Of a stretch of DNA of 51,189 nucleotides, positions 1 to 9,306 are shown in pieces. The notes under the pieces are model-generated. The model worked only from the letters and a program-made list of their open reading frames with translations. It had not been told where the DNA came from and did no database searches. Each line of letters begins with the position of its first letter. Position 1 is the stretch's first letter. The translations under genes were made by a program, and so were the position numbers. Source of the DNA: Chloroflexota bacterium (lineage in GTDB: Bacteria > Chloroflexota > Dehalococcoidia > Lucifugimonadales > Lucifugimonadaceae); the NCBI GenBank assembly GCA_009838175.1, contig VXSB01000002.1, positions 1 through 51,189 of the forward strand. The letters are read 5' to 3'.

Positions 1-2
1 TC

Positions 3-62
3 TTTCAGAATGCTCCCCGGAGGGCCGACGGTCTGGCGACGTCGGCGGTGCTGGACTATTGA
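3..62 (+). CDS. Possible 3' end of a gene cut by the window edge
   Basis: An open frame enters from the left edge and ends at a TGA at 60-62, giving a C-terminal tail ending in ADGLATSAVLDY. Its codons end mostly in G or C, as in the real genes here. There are only 19 codons, so no family can be named. A second open frame also runs through the first 210 bases, so this is a weak call. The remaining bases up to the aconitase stop at 267 show nothing recognisable. Confidence 0.25.
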   Translation, partial: FQNAPRRADGLATSAVLDY

Positions 63-266
63 CTGACTTTCACAACCAACTTATCGACGCAACCCAAAAG
101 ACGCGGCGATGCTTCGACAAACAACACGTCGACCTACAAACAACAAACGAACAATCAACTGAACCGAAAACAACTACCAACCACCCCAAACCCAGCCGGA
201 AACCCACCGACTGGTAATTCCACGCGCCAGCACCAGCAAGCGAGATGTGTCAGCGAGACGCGAGCC

Positions 267-2909
267 TCAACTCTGCGCAATCATCTGCCGCAACACGTAG
301 GGCAGAAGCCCCCCATGCTCGTAGTACTCAGCCTCGACCGCCGTGTCCACCCGGCACAGCACATCGAACGTCTGCGACAAACCATCGTCGCTCGTCGCGG
401 TGATGCTGAGCACGGACCCAGGCTCCACGCTCGCCCCAACACCGTTTATAGTGAACCGTTCTTTCCCGGTGAGACCTAGCGACTGTGCCGATTGTCCGTC
501 GACGAACTGGAGTGGAACCACACCCATTCCGATCAGATTGGCACGGTGGATACGCTCGAAGCTCTCAGCGATCACAGCCCGCACACCAAGCAGCATCGGC
601 CCCTTAGCCGCCCAATCGCGTGAACTCCCCGTTCCATACTCCTTGCCGGCGATGACTATCAGCGGCACACCCTCAGAACGATAGCGTTCAGCAGCATTGA
701 AGATGCGCATCGTCTCACCCGTCGGATGGTGAACCGTCCAGTCACCCTCGTAGTCCGGCGTGAGCTTGTTGCGAAGCCGGATGTTGCCGAACGTTCCCCG
801 CATCATCACGTTATGGTTGCCACGCCGCGATCCGTAGGAGTTGAACGCTCGCCGCGGAACATCATTGGCTATCAAATGCTGACCAGACGGCGCGCTCGGA
901 GGGATGCTGCCAGCAGGGGAGATGTGATCAGTCGTAACCGTATCTCCGACACTCACCAGCACGCGAGCATTCTCAATCTTGTTCCGAGGCTGCGGTTCCA
1001 GCTCAAAACCGTCGAAGTACGGAGGCGACTGAATATAGGTGCTCCCCGGATCCCACTGGAACTGCTCGCCGGTGGCCGCTTCCAACTCCTGCCATTGCTC
1101 AGGGCCATCGTAAACCGCACCATAGCGGTCATTGAACTGATCGACTCCAACCGCGCTTGCAACCGTCTGCGCAATCTCGTTTTGGCTCGGCCAGATGTCA
1201 GACAGGTAGACATCGTTGCCGTCGTCGTCAGTGCCCAGAGCGTCACGCGTCAAATCAACATCGATGCGACCAGCGAGCGCGTATGCGACGACCAACATCG
1301 GCGACGCGAGGTAGTTCGCCTTCACTTGCGGATGTACGCGCCCCTCGAAGTTCCGGTTGCCACTGAGTACCGCCGCTGCAACGAGATCGTGGTCAGTAAC
1401 CGTGTCCGCAACCTCTTGAGGCAACGGACCCGAGTTTCCGATACACGTAGTGCAGCCATAGCCAACAGTCTGGAAGCCAAGCGATTCAAGCGAATCAGTG
1501 AGCCCGGCGCGGTCTAAATAGTCCGAGACTACCTTCGATCCGGGCGCCAGACTGCTCTTGACCCACCACTTGCGCTCCAGTCCGCGTTCAACCGCGTTAC
1601 GCGCCAGCAAACCTGCGCCTAGCATCACGGACGGGTTGGATGTGTTGGTGCAACTCGTGATCGCCGCGATTACAACCGATCCATCTGTAACCTCTGCTCC
1701 GTTAGATGAAGCGTCCGGAAACGCGTCTCGGAAGTTCTCAGAGACATCGCTCAGCAACACGCGGTCTTGCGGACGTTTCGGGCCCGCCATGCTCGGTTCT
1801 ACTTCGCCGAGGTCGAACTCAAGTGCGACCGTGTACTGCGGGTCGTCGTTGTCGGTAGGAGTGAGATAGTTGGCAGCCGAATACGCCTCGACAAGCGCCA
1901 CCGTCTCCTCAGAACGTCCGGTACGCTTCAGATAGTCGAACGTCTGCTCGTCGATAGGGAAAAAGCCACACGTCGCACCGTACTCCGGCGCCATATTGCC
2001 GATCGTCGCACGGTCTGCGACGGGCAATGATGCGAGTCCAGGCCCGTAAAACTCTACGAAGCGCTCGACCACACCGACGCCGCGGAGCATCTCTGTAATG
2101 GCAAGCACCAAGTCAGTCGCCGTAGCGCCTTCCGCCAAACTGCCAGTCAGTTTCACGCCCACCACTTCCGGCACGAGCATGTAATACGGTTGCCCCAACA
2201 TCACCGCCTCGGCTTCGATACCCCCGACGCCCCAACCTAGAACGCCAAGTCCGTTGATCATAGTCGTGTGCGAATCGGTGCCAACGCAAGTGTCGGGATA
2301 GGCGAAAGTCGCACCATCTACCTCATTGGTAAGGACGGCAGAAGCCAAGAATTCGAGGTTTACTTGGTGGACGATGCCCGTTCCCGGCGGGATGACCAGC
2401 ATATTGTTGAACGCCGTCTGCGACCACTTCAACAGCTTGTACCGCTCCACATTGCGCTCGAACTCAAGGTCGATGTTCCGTGCCAGCGCGCCTTCGGATG
2501 CGAAATAGTCGACCTGTACCGAGTGATCGATGACGAGATCGGAGTGAACGACCGGGTTGATGATGCCGGGATTGCCCCCTTTGTCGGCAACAGCATCGCG
2601 CATCGCCGCAAGATCAACCACAACGGGGACACCTGTGAAGTCCTGCAAGGCCACACGCCCCGGCATGTATGGGAACTCTTTGGGTGGAGTCTCAGATGGC
2701 GACCAAGACGCTACGAGTCGCACATCGTCTTCGGTCGCGGGACCGACATGAGCGTTACGAAGCGAATTTTCCAGCAGAACCCGTATCGAGAACGGCAACG
2801 TCGACACGTCGCACAGCCCAGCACGTTCAAGAGCCCCTAGATCGTAGTAGGAATACTCTCGCCCTTGGACATCGATTCGATTGACGGAGTTGAATGGTGC
2901 TGGTTTCAT
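267..2909 (-). CDS. acnA: Aconitate hydratase (AcnA type)
   Basis: Interconverts citrate and isocitrate in the TCA cycle using a [4Fe-4S] cluster in the cytoplasm. The 880 residues match the usual length of AcnA/IRP-type aconitases. The three cluster cysteines are visible in AAITSCTNTSNPS and GYGCTTCIGNSGPL. The N-terminal SFxxxARP-like region is followed by GVLGWGVGGIEAEAVMLGQP, and the C-terminal swivel domain contains GKEYGTGSSRDWAAKG with the substrate-binding Arg. The ATG at 2909 is followed at once by conserved sequence. The gene is divergent from the lactonase at 3061 with about 150 bases between them. Nothing is broken or missing. Confidence 0.97.
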   Translation of the reverse strand: MKPAPFNSVNRIDVQGREYSYYDLGALERAGLCDVSTLPFSIRVLLENSLRNAHVGPATEDDVRLVASWSPSETPPKEFPYMPGRVALQDFTGVPVVVDLAAMRDAVADKGGNPGIINPVVHSDLVIDHSVQVDYFASEGALARNIDLEFERNVERYKLLKWSQTAFNNMLVIPPGTGIVHQVNLEFLASAVLTNEVDGATFAYPDTCVGTDSHTTMINGLGVLGWGVGGIEAEAVMLGQPYYMLVPEVVGVKLTGSLAEGATATDLVLAITEMLRGVGVVERFVEFYGPGLASLPVADRATIGNMAPEYGATCGFFPIDEQTFDYLKRTGRSEETVALVEAYSAANYLTPTDNDDPQYTVALEFDLGEVEPSMAGPKRPQDRVLLSDVSENFRDAFPDASSNGAEVTDGSVVIAAITSCTNTSNPSVMLGAGLLARNAVERGLERKWWVKSSLAPGSKVVSDYLDRAGLTDSLESLGFQTVGYGCTTCIGNSGPLPQEVADTVTDHDLVAAAVLSGNRNFEGRVHPQVKANYLASPMLVVAYALAGRIDVDLTRDALGTDDDGNDVYLSDIWPSQNEIAQTVASAVGVDQFNDRYGAVYDGPEQWQELEAATGEQFQWDPGSTYIQSPPYFDGFELEPQPRNKIENARVLVSVGDTVTTDHISPAGSIPPSAPSGQHLIANDVPRRAFNSYGSRRGNHNVMMRGTFGNIRLRNKLTPDYEGDWTVHHPTGETMRIFNAAERYRSEGVPLIVIAGKEYGTGSSRDWAAKGPMLLGVRAVIAESFERIHRANLIGMGVVPLQFVDGQSAQSLGLTGKERFTINGVGASVEPGSVLSITATSDDGLSQTFDVLCRVDTAVEAEYYEHGGLLPYVLRQMIAQS

Positions 2910-3060
2910 ACGCTAAACACTTGGCTGGGTTGCGGTTGCTCGTGCTTGAATCACCTGAATCCTAATGTATCAGTCGAATGATTCTGTGATTTCTCGCTTA
3001 TCATTTCAGCGCAGACCAAATAGCAACTATCAACGTCAATTCGAAAGGCAGATCGAAAGC

Positions 3061-4155
3061 ATGGGACACCCCAAAGACCAACTGATATTCGTCGGCACCT
3101 ACACCAATCTCGGCGCAAAAGGCATCTACACGTGCCACATGGACGGTGCAACTGGACGATTGACCGAGCTATCGGTAGCCACCGACAGCGGACCCAACCC
3201 ATCATTCGTCACTCTTCACCCGAACGGCAAATTCCTCTACTCGGTTGCCGAAGTCAACGATTTCGAGGGCGATGATGCTGGTGGTGTCCACGCATATGCC
3301 ATCGGAGAAAACGGCAAGCTCTCGCTCATAAACAAAGAGTCGACCAAAGGCACTGGCCCCTGCCACCTCGTCGTCGAGGCGAACGGAAAGTACCTATTCG
3401 TCGCCAACTACGCGGGCGGCAGCGTTGCAATGTTCGAGATCAACAACGACGGCAGCCTGAACGAAGCCTGCGATTTCCATCAGCACGTCGGCGGCAGCAT
3501 GATTCAGGCAGACCGCCAAAACGAACCACATGCCCACTCCGTAACCATGGCTCCGAGCAATAACCAGCTGATCGTCTGCGACCTCGGCTTGGACAAAGTT
3601 CTCGTATACGACATCGATCACGACGCCGGCAAGATTGTGCTCAACGAGGACGCATCCGCCGATTCAAGGCCAGGTGAGGGACCGCGCCACTTCGCCTTCC
3701 ATCCCGACGGCACCGCCGCGTTCGCCATCAACGAGATCGGCCTCACCATCAGCGCATACGATGTCGATGCCAACAACGGCAAACTGACTGAAACCCACTG
3801 GGTCGGCACTGTTCGGCCCGACGTAGTCTACGCAGACGGCAACAGCACCGCCGACATACATGTGTCGCCCGACGGTAGGCACGTATACGGTTCGAACCGC
3901 GGACACGACACACTGGTCATCTACGGCTGGGACCCCTATGCCCGGATGCTCTACTACATCGCCAACGAGTCGACTCGTGGCAACACCCCTCGCAACTTCG
4001 CCATCGATCCCACAGGAACATGGGTCCTCGCCGAGAACCAAGATTCGGGCACCATTCACACCTTCAAGCGAGACGCTGATTCTGGCGAGTTGGCCCACAC
4101 CGGTCACATGATCTCGATACCGGGGCCAGTCTGCATTCAGATGATGGATGCATAA
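3061..4155 (+). CDS. Lactonase, seven-bladed beta-propeller (6-phosphogluconolactonase-like)
   Basis: Member of the cytoplasmic lactonase family related to YbhE/Pgl, which hydrolyses sugar lactones such as 6-phosphogluconolactone. About 364 residues from the ATG at 3061, where an AAAGGCAG-like ribosome site lies upstream; the frame is open back to 2965, but that leader is atypical. The conserved start FVGTYTNLGAKGIYTC, the GTGPCHLVV and EGPRHFAFHPDG blade motifs and NAHSV-like EPHAHSV are visible. It is followed 51 bases later by a GH3 enzyme on the same strand, so the two may act together on oligosaccharides or sugar lactones. The exact substrate cannot be read from the sequence. Confidence 0.88.
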   Translation: MGHPKDQLIFVGTYTNLGAKGIYTCHMDGATGRLTELSVATDSGPNPSFVTLHPNGKFLYSVAEVNDFEGDDAGGVHAYAIGENGKLSLINKESTKGTGPCHLVVEANGKYLFVANYAGGSVAMFEINNDGSLNEACDFHQHVGGSMIQADRQNEPHAHSVTMAPSNNQLIVCDLGLDKVLVYDIDHDAGKIVLNEDASADSRPGEGPRHFAFHPDGTAAFAINEIGLTISAYDVDANNGKLTETHWVGTVRPDVVYADGNSTADIHVSPDGRHVYGSNRGHDTLVIYGWDPYARMLYYIANESTRGNTPRNFAIDPTGTWVLAENQDSGTIHTFKRDADSGELAHTGHMISIPGPVCIQMMDA

Positions 4156-4206
4156 TTAGCGTTCGATCATCTGCGAAAACGTAGAGCCAAAAGAAAGGCG
4201 ATTACC

Positions 4207-6258
4207 TTGGCACCAAACGATTACCGGCATCGGCCGGAGGTTCAAGCGCGATCTGTTGAACTCCTATACGACGACGGGCTTCCGTTCCGAGACCTCAACA
4301 AGAACGGCGAGATAGACACATACGAAGACTGGCGCAAACCAGTCGAGGTTCGCGTCGCCGACCTGCTTTCTCAGATGACGTTGGACGAGAAGGCCGGGAT
4401 GCTGATGATCGATCAGTTGAACGCCGACGCGGGTGGTCAAGTCCCGTTACTGGCAGGCAAGTTGCTGTTTGAGGAGAAGATGACGCGGTTCATCCTACGC
4501 AACACCGTCACGAATTCGCCTCAAGAAACTGGTCACCCATTCTTCGGCGCGCAGGTTACTCCGTACGAGATGGCGCAGTTCACGAACGCGGTGCAGGAGA
4601 TGTGCGAAACCACGCGCCTCGGCATCCCCGCAATCTTCAAGTCGAACCCACGTAACCACTTCGAAGAAGGCTTCATGGGCGGACTTGATGCCTCAGTTGG
4701 CGCATTTTCGGCATGGCCCAAAGAGGCCGGTCTCGCCGCGACTCGTGACATGGAACTCATCTCCGACTTTGCCCGTACGGTAGCGAGCGAATGGGTCGCC
4801 CTCGGCATCAGAGGGATGTACGGTTACTGCCTCGACCTCTCGACCGAACCTCGCTGGTTCCGCATCACCGAGACCTTCGCGCAAGATGCCGATCTGGTTA
4901 GCGAAATCGCCACGGCCCTGGTCAAGGGCATACAAGGCGAATCGCTGAACCATCAGAGTGTTCAAGTCACCATGAAGCACTTCCCAGGCGGCGGACCTCA
5001 GGAGGGCGGTGCTGACCCGCACTTCGAGTTCGGAAAGTACCAAGCGTATCCGGGCGACAACTTCGACTATCACTACAAGCCGTTCATAGCCGCGATCAAG
5101 GCCGGCGTCTCGTCGATCATGCCGTACTACGGAGTGCCGGTGGGGCAGAGGTACCAACCCAACGACGTTGGAATGTCGTTCTCCAAAGGGATCACCACCG
5201 AATTGCTGCGAGAGAAACTGGGCTTCGAAGGCAACGTCAACTCGGACACCGCCATCGCCACCACGATGCCGTGGGGCGTCGAAGATAAACCCGTTGCCGA
5301 ACGCGTCGCCATGGCGATCAACGCCGGTGTCGATGTCCTCTCTGGTTTCAGCGACAACATGCAGATGAGTGCGCTTATCGACTCTGGCACGATCTCGGAG
5401 GAGCGCGTTGATCAAGCCGTCAGTCGTTTGCTTACCGAACAGTTCAAACTTGGTCTGTTCGAGAACCCATTTGTAGAGCCGAACCGAGCCGGATACATCC
5501 TCAACAACCGCATCACCCAGGCCAAGGCTGACGCTGCCCAACGTAAAGCGGTCGTGCTTCTCCAGAACCGCAACAACGTGCTGCCGATGGAGATGCCGAC
5601 GCCTAAACCGCAACCAAATCCGTTCGCAATGCTCGGCTTCCATCAGGATGCGACGGACGAACCAGAGATCGAACCGGTCAGCAAAAAACTCTACGTCATG
5701 GGCATGGATCCCCAAGTGATCAGCGGTCCTGAATGGAACGAATATGAAGTTGTGTCCGGCGACTACGACGCTGCCAACGGAGAATCCAGAGCCGTGGTCC
5801 CCGATGACACCGACTACGCAATAATCCGCGTCATCATAGGCAACAACAGCAAGATCGGTGGTGGTTTCCTTCCCGTTCCCGACCCCGAAGAACTCGACAA
5901 GATCGCCTTCTCCGACATGGAAAAGTCGGATTCTTGGACTGTCACACCGAGTTTGGCCGACATCAACGGTGTCATGTCCGAAATTGGTGCCGACCGCACT
6001 ATCGTAGCGATCCGATTCCGCCAGCCGTTCGTCTTGGACGAAGCGAGCGGGCTGCTGAATGCCGGAGCCATCATTGCTACCTTTGGCTCAAGCGACGCTG
6101 CATTGATGGACGTGCTCACCGGCAAACATCCTGCACAAGGCAAGCTACCATTCGCCCTTGCCAACAGTGCAGACGCGATCCTCCGCCAACATTCAGACGT
6201 TCCCGGCTACTTCGAAGAGGATACCCTGTTCCCGTTTGGGCATGGGTTGGCTTACTGA
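4207..6258 (+). CDS. Glycoside hydrolase family 3 protein (beta-glucosidase-like)
   Basis: 683 residues with the GH3 TIM-barrel and alpha/beta sandwich arrangement. Visible motifs: VADLLSQMTLDEKAGML near the N-terminus, VQVTMKHFPGGGPQEGG (Lys-His-Phe substrate loop), and NSDTAIATTMPWGVE, whose Asp fits the GH3 nucleophile position. The C-terminal part ends in DTLFPFGHGLAY, a usual GH3 ending. Family members cleave terminal beta-linked glucose or related sugars. There is no signal peptide, so it should be cytoplasmic. The start is a TTG at 4207 preceded by AAGAAAGGCG. It lies downstream of the lactonase and convergent with the Mo enzyme at 6323. Confidence 0.9.
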   Translation: MAPNDYRHRPEVQARSVELLYDDGLPFRDLNKNGEIDTYEDWRKPVEVRVADLLSQMTLDEKAGMLMIDQLNADAGGQVPLLAGKLLFEEKMTRFILRNTVTNSPQETGHPFFGAQVTPYEMAQFTNAVQEMCETTRLGIPAIFKSNPRNHFEEGFMGGLDASVGAFSAWPKEAGLAATRDMELISDFARTVASEWVALGIRGMYGYCLDLSTEPRWFRITETFAQDADLVSEIATALVKGIQGESLNHQSVQVTMKHFPGGGPQEGGADPHFEFGKYQAYPGDNFDYHYKPFIAAIKAGVSSIMPYYGVPVGQRYQPNDVGMSFSKGITTELLREKLGFEGNVNSDTAIATTMPWGVEDKPVAERVAMAINAGVDVLSGFSDNMQMSALIDSGTISEERVDQAVSRLLTEQFKLGLFENPFVEPNRAGYILNNRITQAKADAAQRKAVVLLQNRNNVLPMEMPTPKPQPNPFAMLGFHQDATDEPEIEPVSKKLYVMGMDPQVISGPEWNEYEVVSGDYDAANGESRAVVPDDTDYAIIRVIIGNNSKIGGGFLPVPDPEELDKIAFSDMEKSDSWTVTPSLADINGVMSEIGADRTIVAIRFRQPFVLDEASGLLNAGAIIATFGSSDAALMDVLTGKHPAQGKLPFALANSADAILRQHSDVPGYFEEDTLFPFGHGLAY

Positions 6259-6279
6259 ACCACAGTTCGTTGACATCGA

Positions 6280-6300
6280 CGCGATATCCGCGATATCGCG
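6280..6300. terminator. Perfect 9-bp hairpin between convergent genes
   Basis: CGCGATATC at 6280-6288 and its exact reverse complement GATATCGCG at 6292-6300 flank a 3-base loop. It lies in the 64-base gap between two converging genes, which fits a bidirectional terminator. There is no T-run on either side, so intrinsic termination is uncertain. Confidence 0.45.
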
Positions 6301-6322
6301 ATCATCAAGCCCCGCTAAAACT

Positions 6323-7369
6323 CTACTGCAACGGCAACCAGGGTTGCAACCAGTGCGGCGAGTCTACGAGTCGGACCTCGTCCACCCATTTAACCCAGTC
6401 GTAACCGCGTCTGCCAGGCGCTACCAGTCTGAGCGGAGCACCATGCCCATGCCACAGCAACTCGCCACCAACTCGCGTTGCGAGCATGATTTCGCCGAAC
6501 TCCGATGATGCGTATCGTCGGGTATAACCAGTAACCGAGTGCACAATGCAGCTACGTGCTTCTGCATTCATGTCTGCGGCTTCCAAAACGTCACGCAGGT
6601 AAATGCCGCTCCAGAACTGGTGGGAGTACCAGCCACCCGTACAGTCAAGCGTCGCTTCGAGTTCGGTGAGTTTGGTACCCAAACTACCGTTCTCAATGTC
6701 TAGAAGCGTCAATGATGTGGAATTGCCGTCAACATCCACGAGGTTCAAACGCCATTGGGCAATATCTATCTGCGCCGGTTTGTCATTGATCCACGACGTG
6801 GTAGGGAAGACGTTGCCTTCGTATGATCTGCGTTCGTGGGAGCCAGTGAATCGCCGATCTGCGCCCGGGGTAGGTATCGTCCGGATGATGTTCTCACTAA
6901 CTACCCACGCCGCCGTGCCGGCCGCCAAGACAGATCCGAATCGCAACGCTTCACGTCTTTCAGCGCTATATCCGACGCGGAATCGTGCGGTGTAAGCCCA
7001 CGCGTGCCAAGCGATGAACGGCAGGATCGCGGCACCGGCGTAGATGTGCAGGCTCATCCCAGTGATTCCTTCGACAGACCAAAAACCTCCGATGCTCCAT
7101 ACAACACCAATGCTCAGCGTCGTCAGAAGGAGCGCCGAAACGAGAACCGCAACGTTACGCGGCCTCCCCCTTGACGGTCGTTTGAGTGAATGCAGGGCCA
7201 AGGCGGTTTTCCAGGCGAGGACGGCGATGATGCTGTATCCGAGGACGCTGTGGATCTGCAGCACGATCTCGTGCTGGGAGTTGCCGCTCATCAATCCGAC
7301 CGCGCCCGTAACCAACTCGCCTGCAACGAGCGTGAGGAGGATGAGATTTACCCACTTATGACGCATCAA
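6323..7369 (-). CDS. Membrane-anchored molybdopterin oxidoreductase with N-terminal heme-b-like TM domain
   Basis: 348 residues in two parts. Residues 1-165 hold about five membrane helices with His at about 40, 60, 108 and 122, the pattern of cytochrome b561-like (DUF4405-type) membrane domains. Residues 190-345 match the sulfite oxidase/YedY-type molybdopterin-binding fold: FPTTSWINDKP, then LDCTGGWYSHQFWSGIYLRDVL, with Cys about 243 placed to ligate molybdenum, and LRLVAPGRRGYDWVKWV at the end. In most systems the Mo subunit and heme b subunit are separate (MsrP/MsrQ), so this would be a single-chain version passing electrons between the membrane quinone pool and a periplasmic substrate. 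The substrate is unknown. The gene sits alone, upstream of nothing on its strand. Confidence 0.82.
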   Translation of the reverse strand: MMRHKWVNLILLTLVAGELVTGAVGLMSGNSQHEIVLQIHSVLGYSIIAVLAWKTALALHSLKRPSRGRPRNVAVLVSALLLTTLSIGVVWSIGGFWSVEGITGMSLHIYAGAAILPFIAWHAWAYTARFRVGYSAERREALRFGSVLAAGTAAWVVSENIIRTIPTPGADRRFTGSHERRSYEGNVFPTTSWINDKPAQIDIAQWRLNLVDVDGNSTSLTLLDIENGSLGTKLTELEATLDCTGGWYSHQFWSGIYLRDVLEAADMNAEARSCIVHSVTGYTRRYASSEFGEIMLATRVGGELLWHGHGAPLRLVAPGRRGYDWVKWVDEVRLVDSPHWLQPWLPLQ

Positions 7370-7407
7370 AGCCCTCTAAGTGGGATGGTATGTGAAAATG
7401 GAGGCGC

Positions 7408-7728
7408 TTAAACGTCGTCCATCTTTTCAGACGTCATGAGTTCCCAGAACTCGATCTCTTGACTCTCGATGTGATCGCGTACCTGTCCGCCGACTTGCAA
7501 CGCTTCCCGCGGGATGCTTCCACCCGACATATACGGAGAGCCGAGGTTGTCCTGTGTCCACTCAAGCACTACAGTGTCGGATTCGCCCGGCACAGTGCCA
7601 GCGTTGAAGTAGACTGTGCCCTTCGAACGTCCCGCCGATTCGTAGATTTTCTGTTGCTTCTGAACCAGAGAAGCCACTAGTTTGCCTTGGCGGTACTTGG
7701 CCTTGTAGACCCGTCGGAGCATGTACAT
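7408..7728 (-). CDS. Small hypothetical protein, possible dimeric alpha/beta-barrel (NIPSNAP/ABM-like)
   Basis: 106 residues. Alternating strand and helix segments with Y/F/W-rich strands (MYMLRRVYKAKYRQGK, GTVYFNAG, DTVVLEWT) resemble small dimeric alpha/beta-barrel proteins of the NIPSNAP or ABM group; that assignment is a guess from pattern. No catalytic motif is visible. It lies 38 bases upstream of the molybdopterin oxidoreductase on the same strand, so the two may be cotranscribed. It is divergent from pntA across 132 bases that must contain promoters for both; an AT-rich CATAATATT stretch lies near 7812. Confidence 0.6.
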   Translation of the reverse strand: MYMLRRVYKAKYRQGKLVASLVQKQQKIYESAGRSKGTVYFNAGTVPGESDTVVLEWTQDNLGSPYMSGGSIPREALQVGGQVRDHIESQEIEFWELMTSEKMDDV

Positions 7729-7860
7729 CGAGTTACCTCACACTTTGGTTGTGTTCTGCGTTAGAAACGGTTGTCGGTTCGGTAAAACGCGTTTCAAGCG
7801 TAGCGGTTACCATAATATTCTGAATTCCCTCGCCCCATTCCCTCCCAGTCCGCAAACACC

Positions 7861-8982
7861 TTGAAAATAGGCATCAATCGTGAACACGCGCCCGGCGAAA
7901 ACCGTGTCGCGGCATCTCCGGATCTGGTGTCCAAGTTGTCGTCTGCTGGGCATGATGTAGTAGTGCAGAGCGGTGCCGGAACCCGTGCAGGGTTCCCAGA
8001 CTCGACCTACGATGAAGCAGGTGCCACACTCGAAAATTCGGCGTCCAACGTCGCCCAATCCGCCGATCTACTACTCCACGTCGGCAAACCGTCAGCCGAT
8101 GAAATCGAGGCAATGCAAACCGGGTCCGCACTCGCGGCGACGCTAGACGCTAGACGTGACATAGCCACAATCGAATCACTCGCTAGAGCTGGCGTGACGG
8201 TGTTTGCTATGGACTTAGTCCCGCGTATCGCCCGCGCACAGAGTATGGACGTTCTCTCCTCACAAGCGTCAATCGCGGGCTACAAATCAGCGTTGATGGC
8301 CGCGAATGCATTGAGCCGTTTCTTCCCGATGATGATGACCGCTGCCGGGACTATTCCCCCGGCGCGGGTCCTGATCCTAGGTGCTGGCGTCGCTGGGCTG
8401 CAGGCAATCGCCACCGCGAAACGCCTCGGCGCAGATGTCTACGCCTTCGATGTCCGAGCCGCCGCTGGCGAACAGGTCGAGAGCCTCGGCGCGAAGTTCA
8501 TCGCACCTCCGGAATCGGATGATGCCGAAAGCACTGGAGGCTACGCTAGAGCCCAGACCGAAGACGAGAACTCTCGTCAACGACAATTCCTGTCCGACCA
8601 CATTCTTAGAGCAGATGCAGTTATCACGACAGCTGCGATTCCGGGACGCCAAGCTCCGTTGCTTATCGAGACCCAGACAGTAGAAGCGATGAGACCTGGA
8701 AGCATCATCATCGATCTCGCCGCTGAGACCGGGGGAAACGTAGAGGCGACAGTTGCCGGAGAAGACGTCGACGTAAACGGTGTAACCGTCAAAGGGCCCA
8801 TGAACGTTCCATCGTCGATGCCATACCACGCCTCGGTAACTTACGCCCGGAATCTGGAATCGCTGCTGACGCTGATCATTGGTGAAGACTTGACGTTATT
8901 ACTCGATTTTGAAGACGAAGTACTAGATGCGATGTGCGTAACCCACACCGGCGAGATACGCGGCCACACCATTGGACGATGA
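7861..8982 (+). CDS. pntA: NAD(P) transhydrogenase alpha subunit, NAD-binding part
   Basis: 373 residues matching the soluble domain I of proton-translocating transhydrogenase, which binds NAD(H) and passes hydride to NADP+ on the beta subunit. Motifs: GENRVAASPDLVSKL at the N-terminus, the alanine-dehydrogenase-like ARAQSMDVLSSQASIAGY, and the Rossmann GAGVAGLQAIATAKRLGA. The first codon is TTG at 7861 with no clear ribosome site. It ends before the two membrane segments found in single-chain PntA; these are encoded by the next gene, the split three-gene arrangement known from Rhodospirillum and many other bacteria. Confidence 0.95.
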   Translation: MKIGINREHAPGENRVAASPDLVSKLSSAGHDVVVQSGAGTRAGFPDSTYDEAGATLENSASNVAQSADLLLHVGKPSADEIEAMQTGSALAATLDARRDIATIESLARAGVTVFAMDLVPRIARAQSMDVLSSQASIAGYKSALMAANALSRFFPMMMTAAGTIPPARVLILGAGVAGLQAIATAKRLGADVYAFDVRAAAGEQVESLGAKFIAPPESDDAESTGGYARAQTEDENSRQRQFLSDHILRADAVITTAAIPGRQAPLLIETQTVEAMRPGSIIIDLAAETGGNVEATVAGEDVDVNGVTVKGPMNVPSSMPYHASVTYARNLESLLTLIIGEDLTLLLDFEDEVLDAMCVTHTGEIRGHTIGR

Positions 8983-8997
8983 GCACAGGAGACCTAT

Positions 8998-9297
8998 ATG
9001 TCTATTGAAGAACTCCTAATCTCGCTGGCCGTGTTCGTTTTGGCCATCTTCGTGGGATACCTCACGATCACCCGCGTCCCTCCCACACTGCATACTCCGC
9101 TGATGTCTGGCTCCAACGCGATCTCAGGCATCGTTATCGTCGGTGCCATCATCGTGGCGGGAACTGTCGGCGGTCTTCTCGGCGCGATCTTAGGAGTGGT
9201 AGCAGTCACATTGGCGACCATCAACGTGGTCGGCGGGTATCTCGTGACTGACAGGATGCTGCGCATGTTCCACCGCAGCGATGACGAACGACGTTAG
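8998..9297 (+). CDS. NAD(P) transhydrogenase alpha subunit, membrane part
   Basis: 99 residues with three to four membrane helices, matching the short second alpha polypeptide (PntAB/PntA2) of three-subunit transhydrogenases. The typical PLMSGSNAISGIV motif is present at about 36-49. The ATG is preceded by CAGGAGACC, a good ribosome site, and lies 15 bases after the first subunit. It forms part of the proton channel together with the beta subunit. Confidence 0.93.
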   Translation: MSIEELLISLAVFVLAIFVGYLTITRVPPTLHTPLMSGSNAISGIVIVGAIIVAGTVGGLLGAILGVVAVTLATINVVGGYLVTDRMLRMFHRSDDERR

Positions 9298-9306
9298 ACG
9301 CGGACC

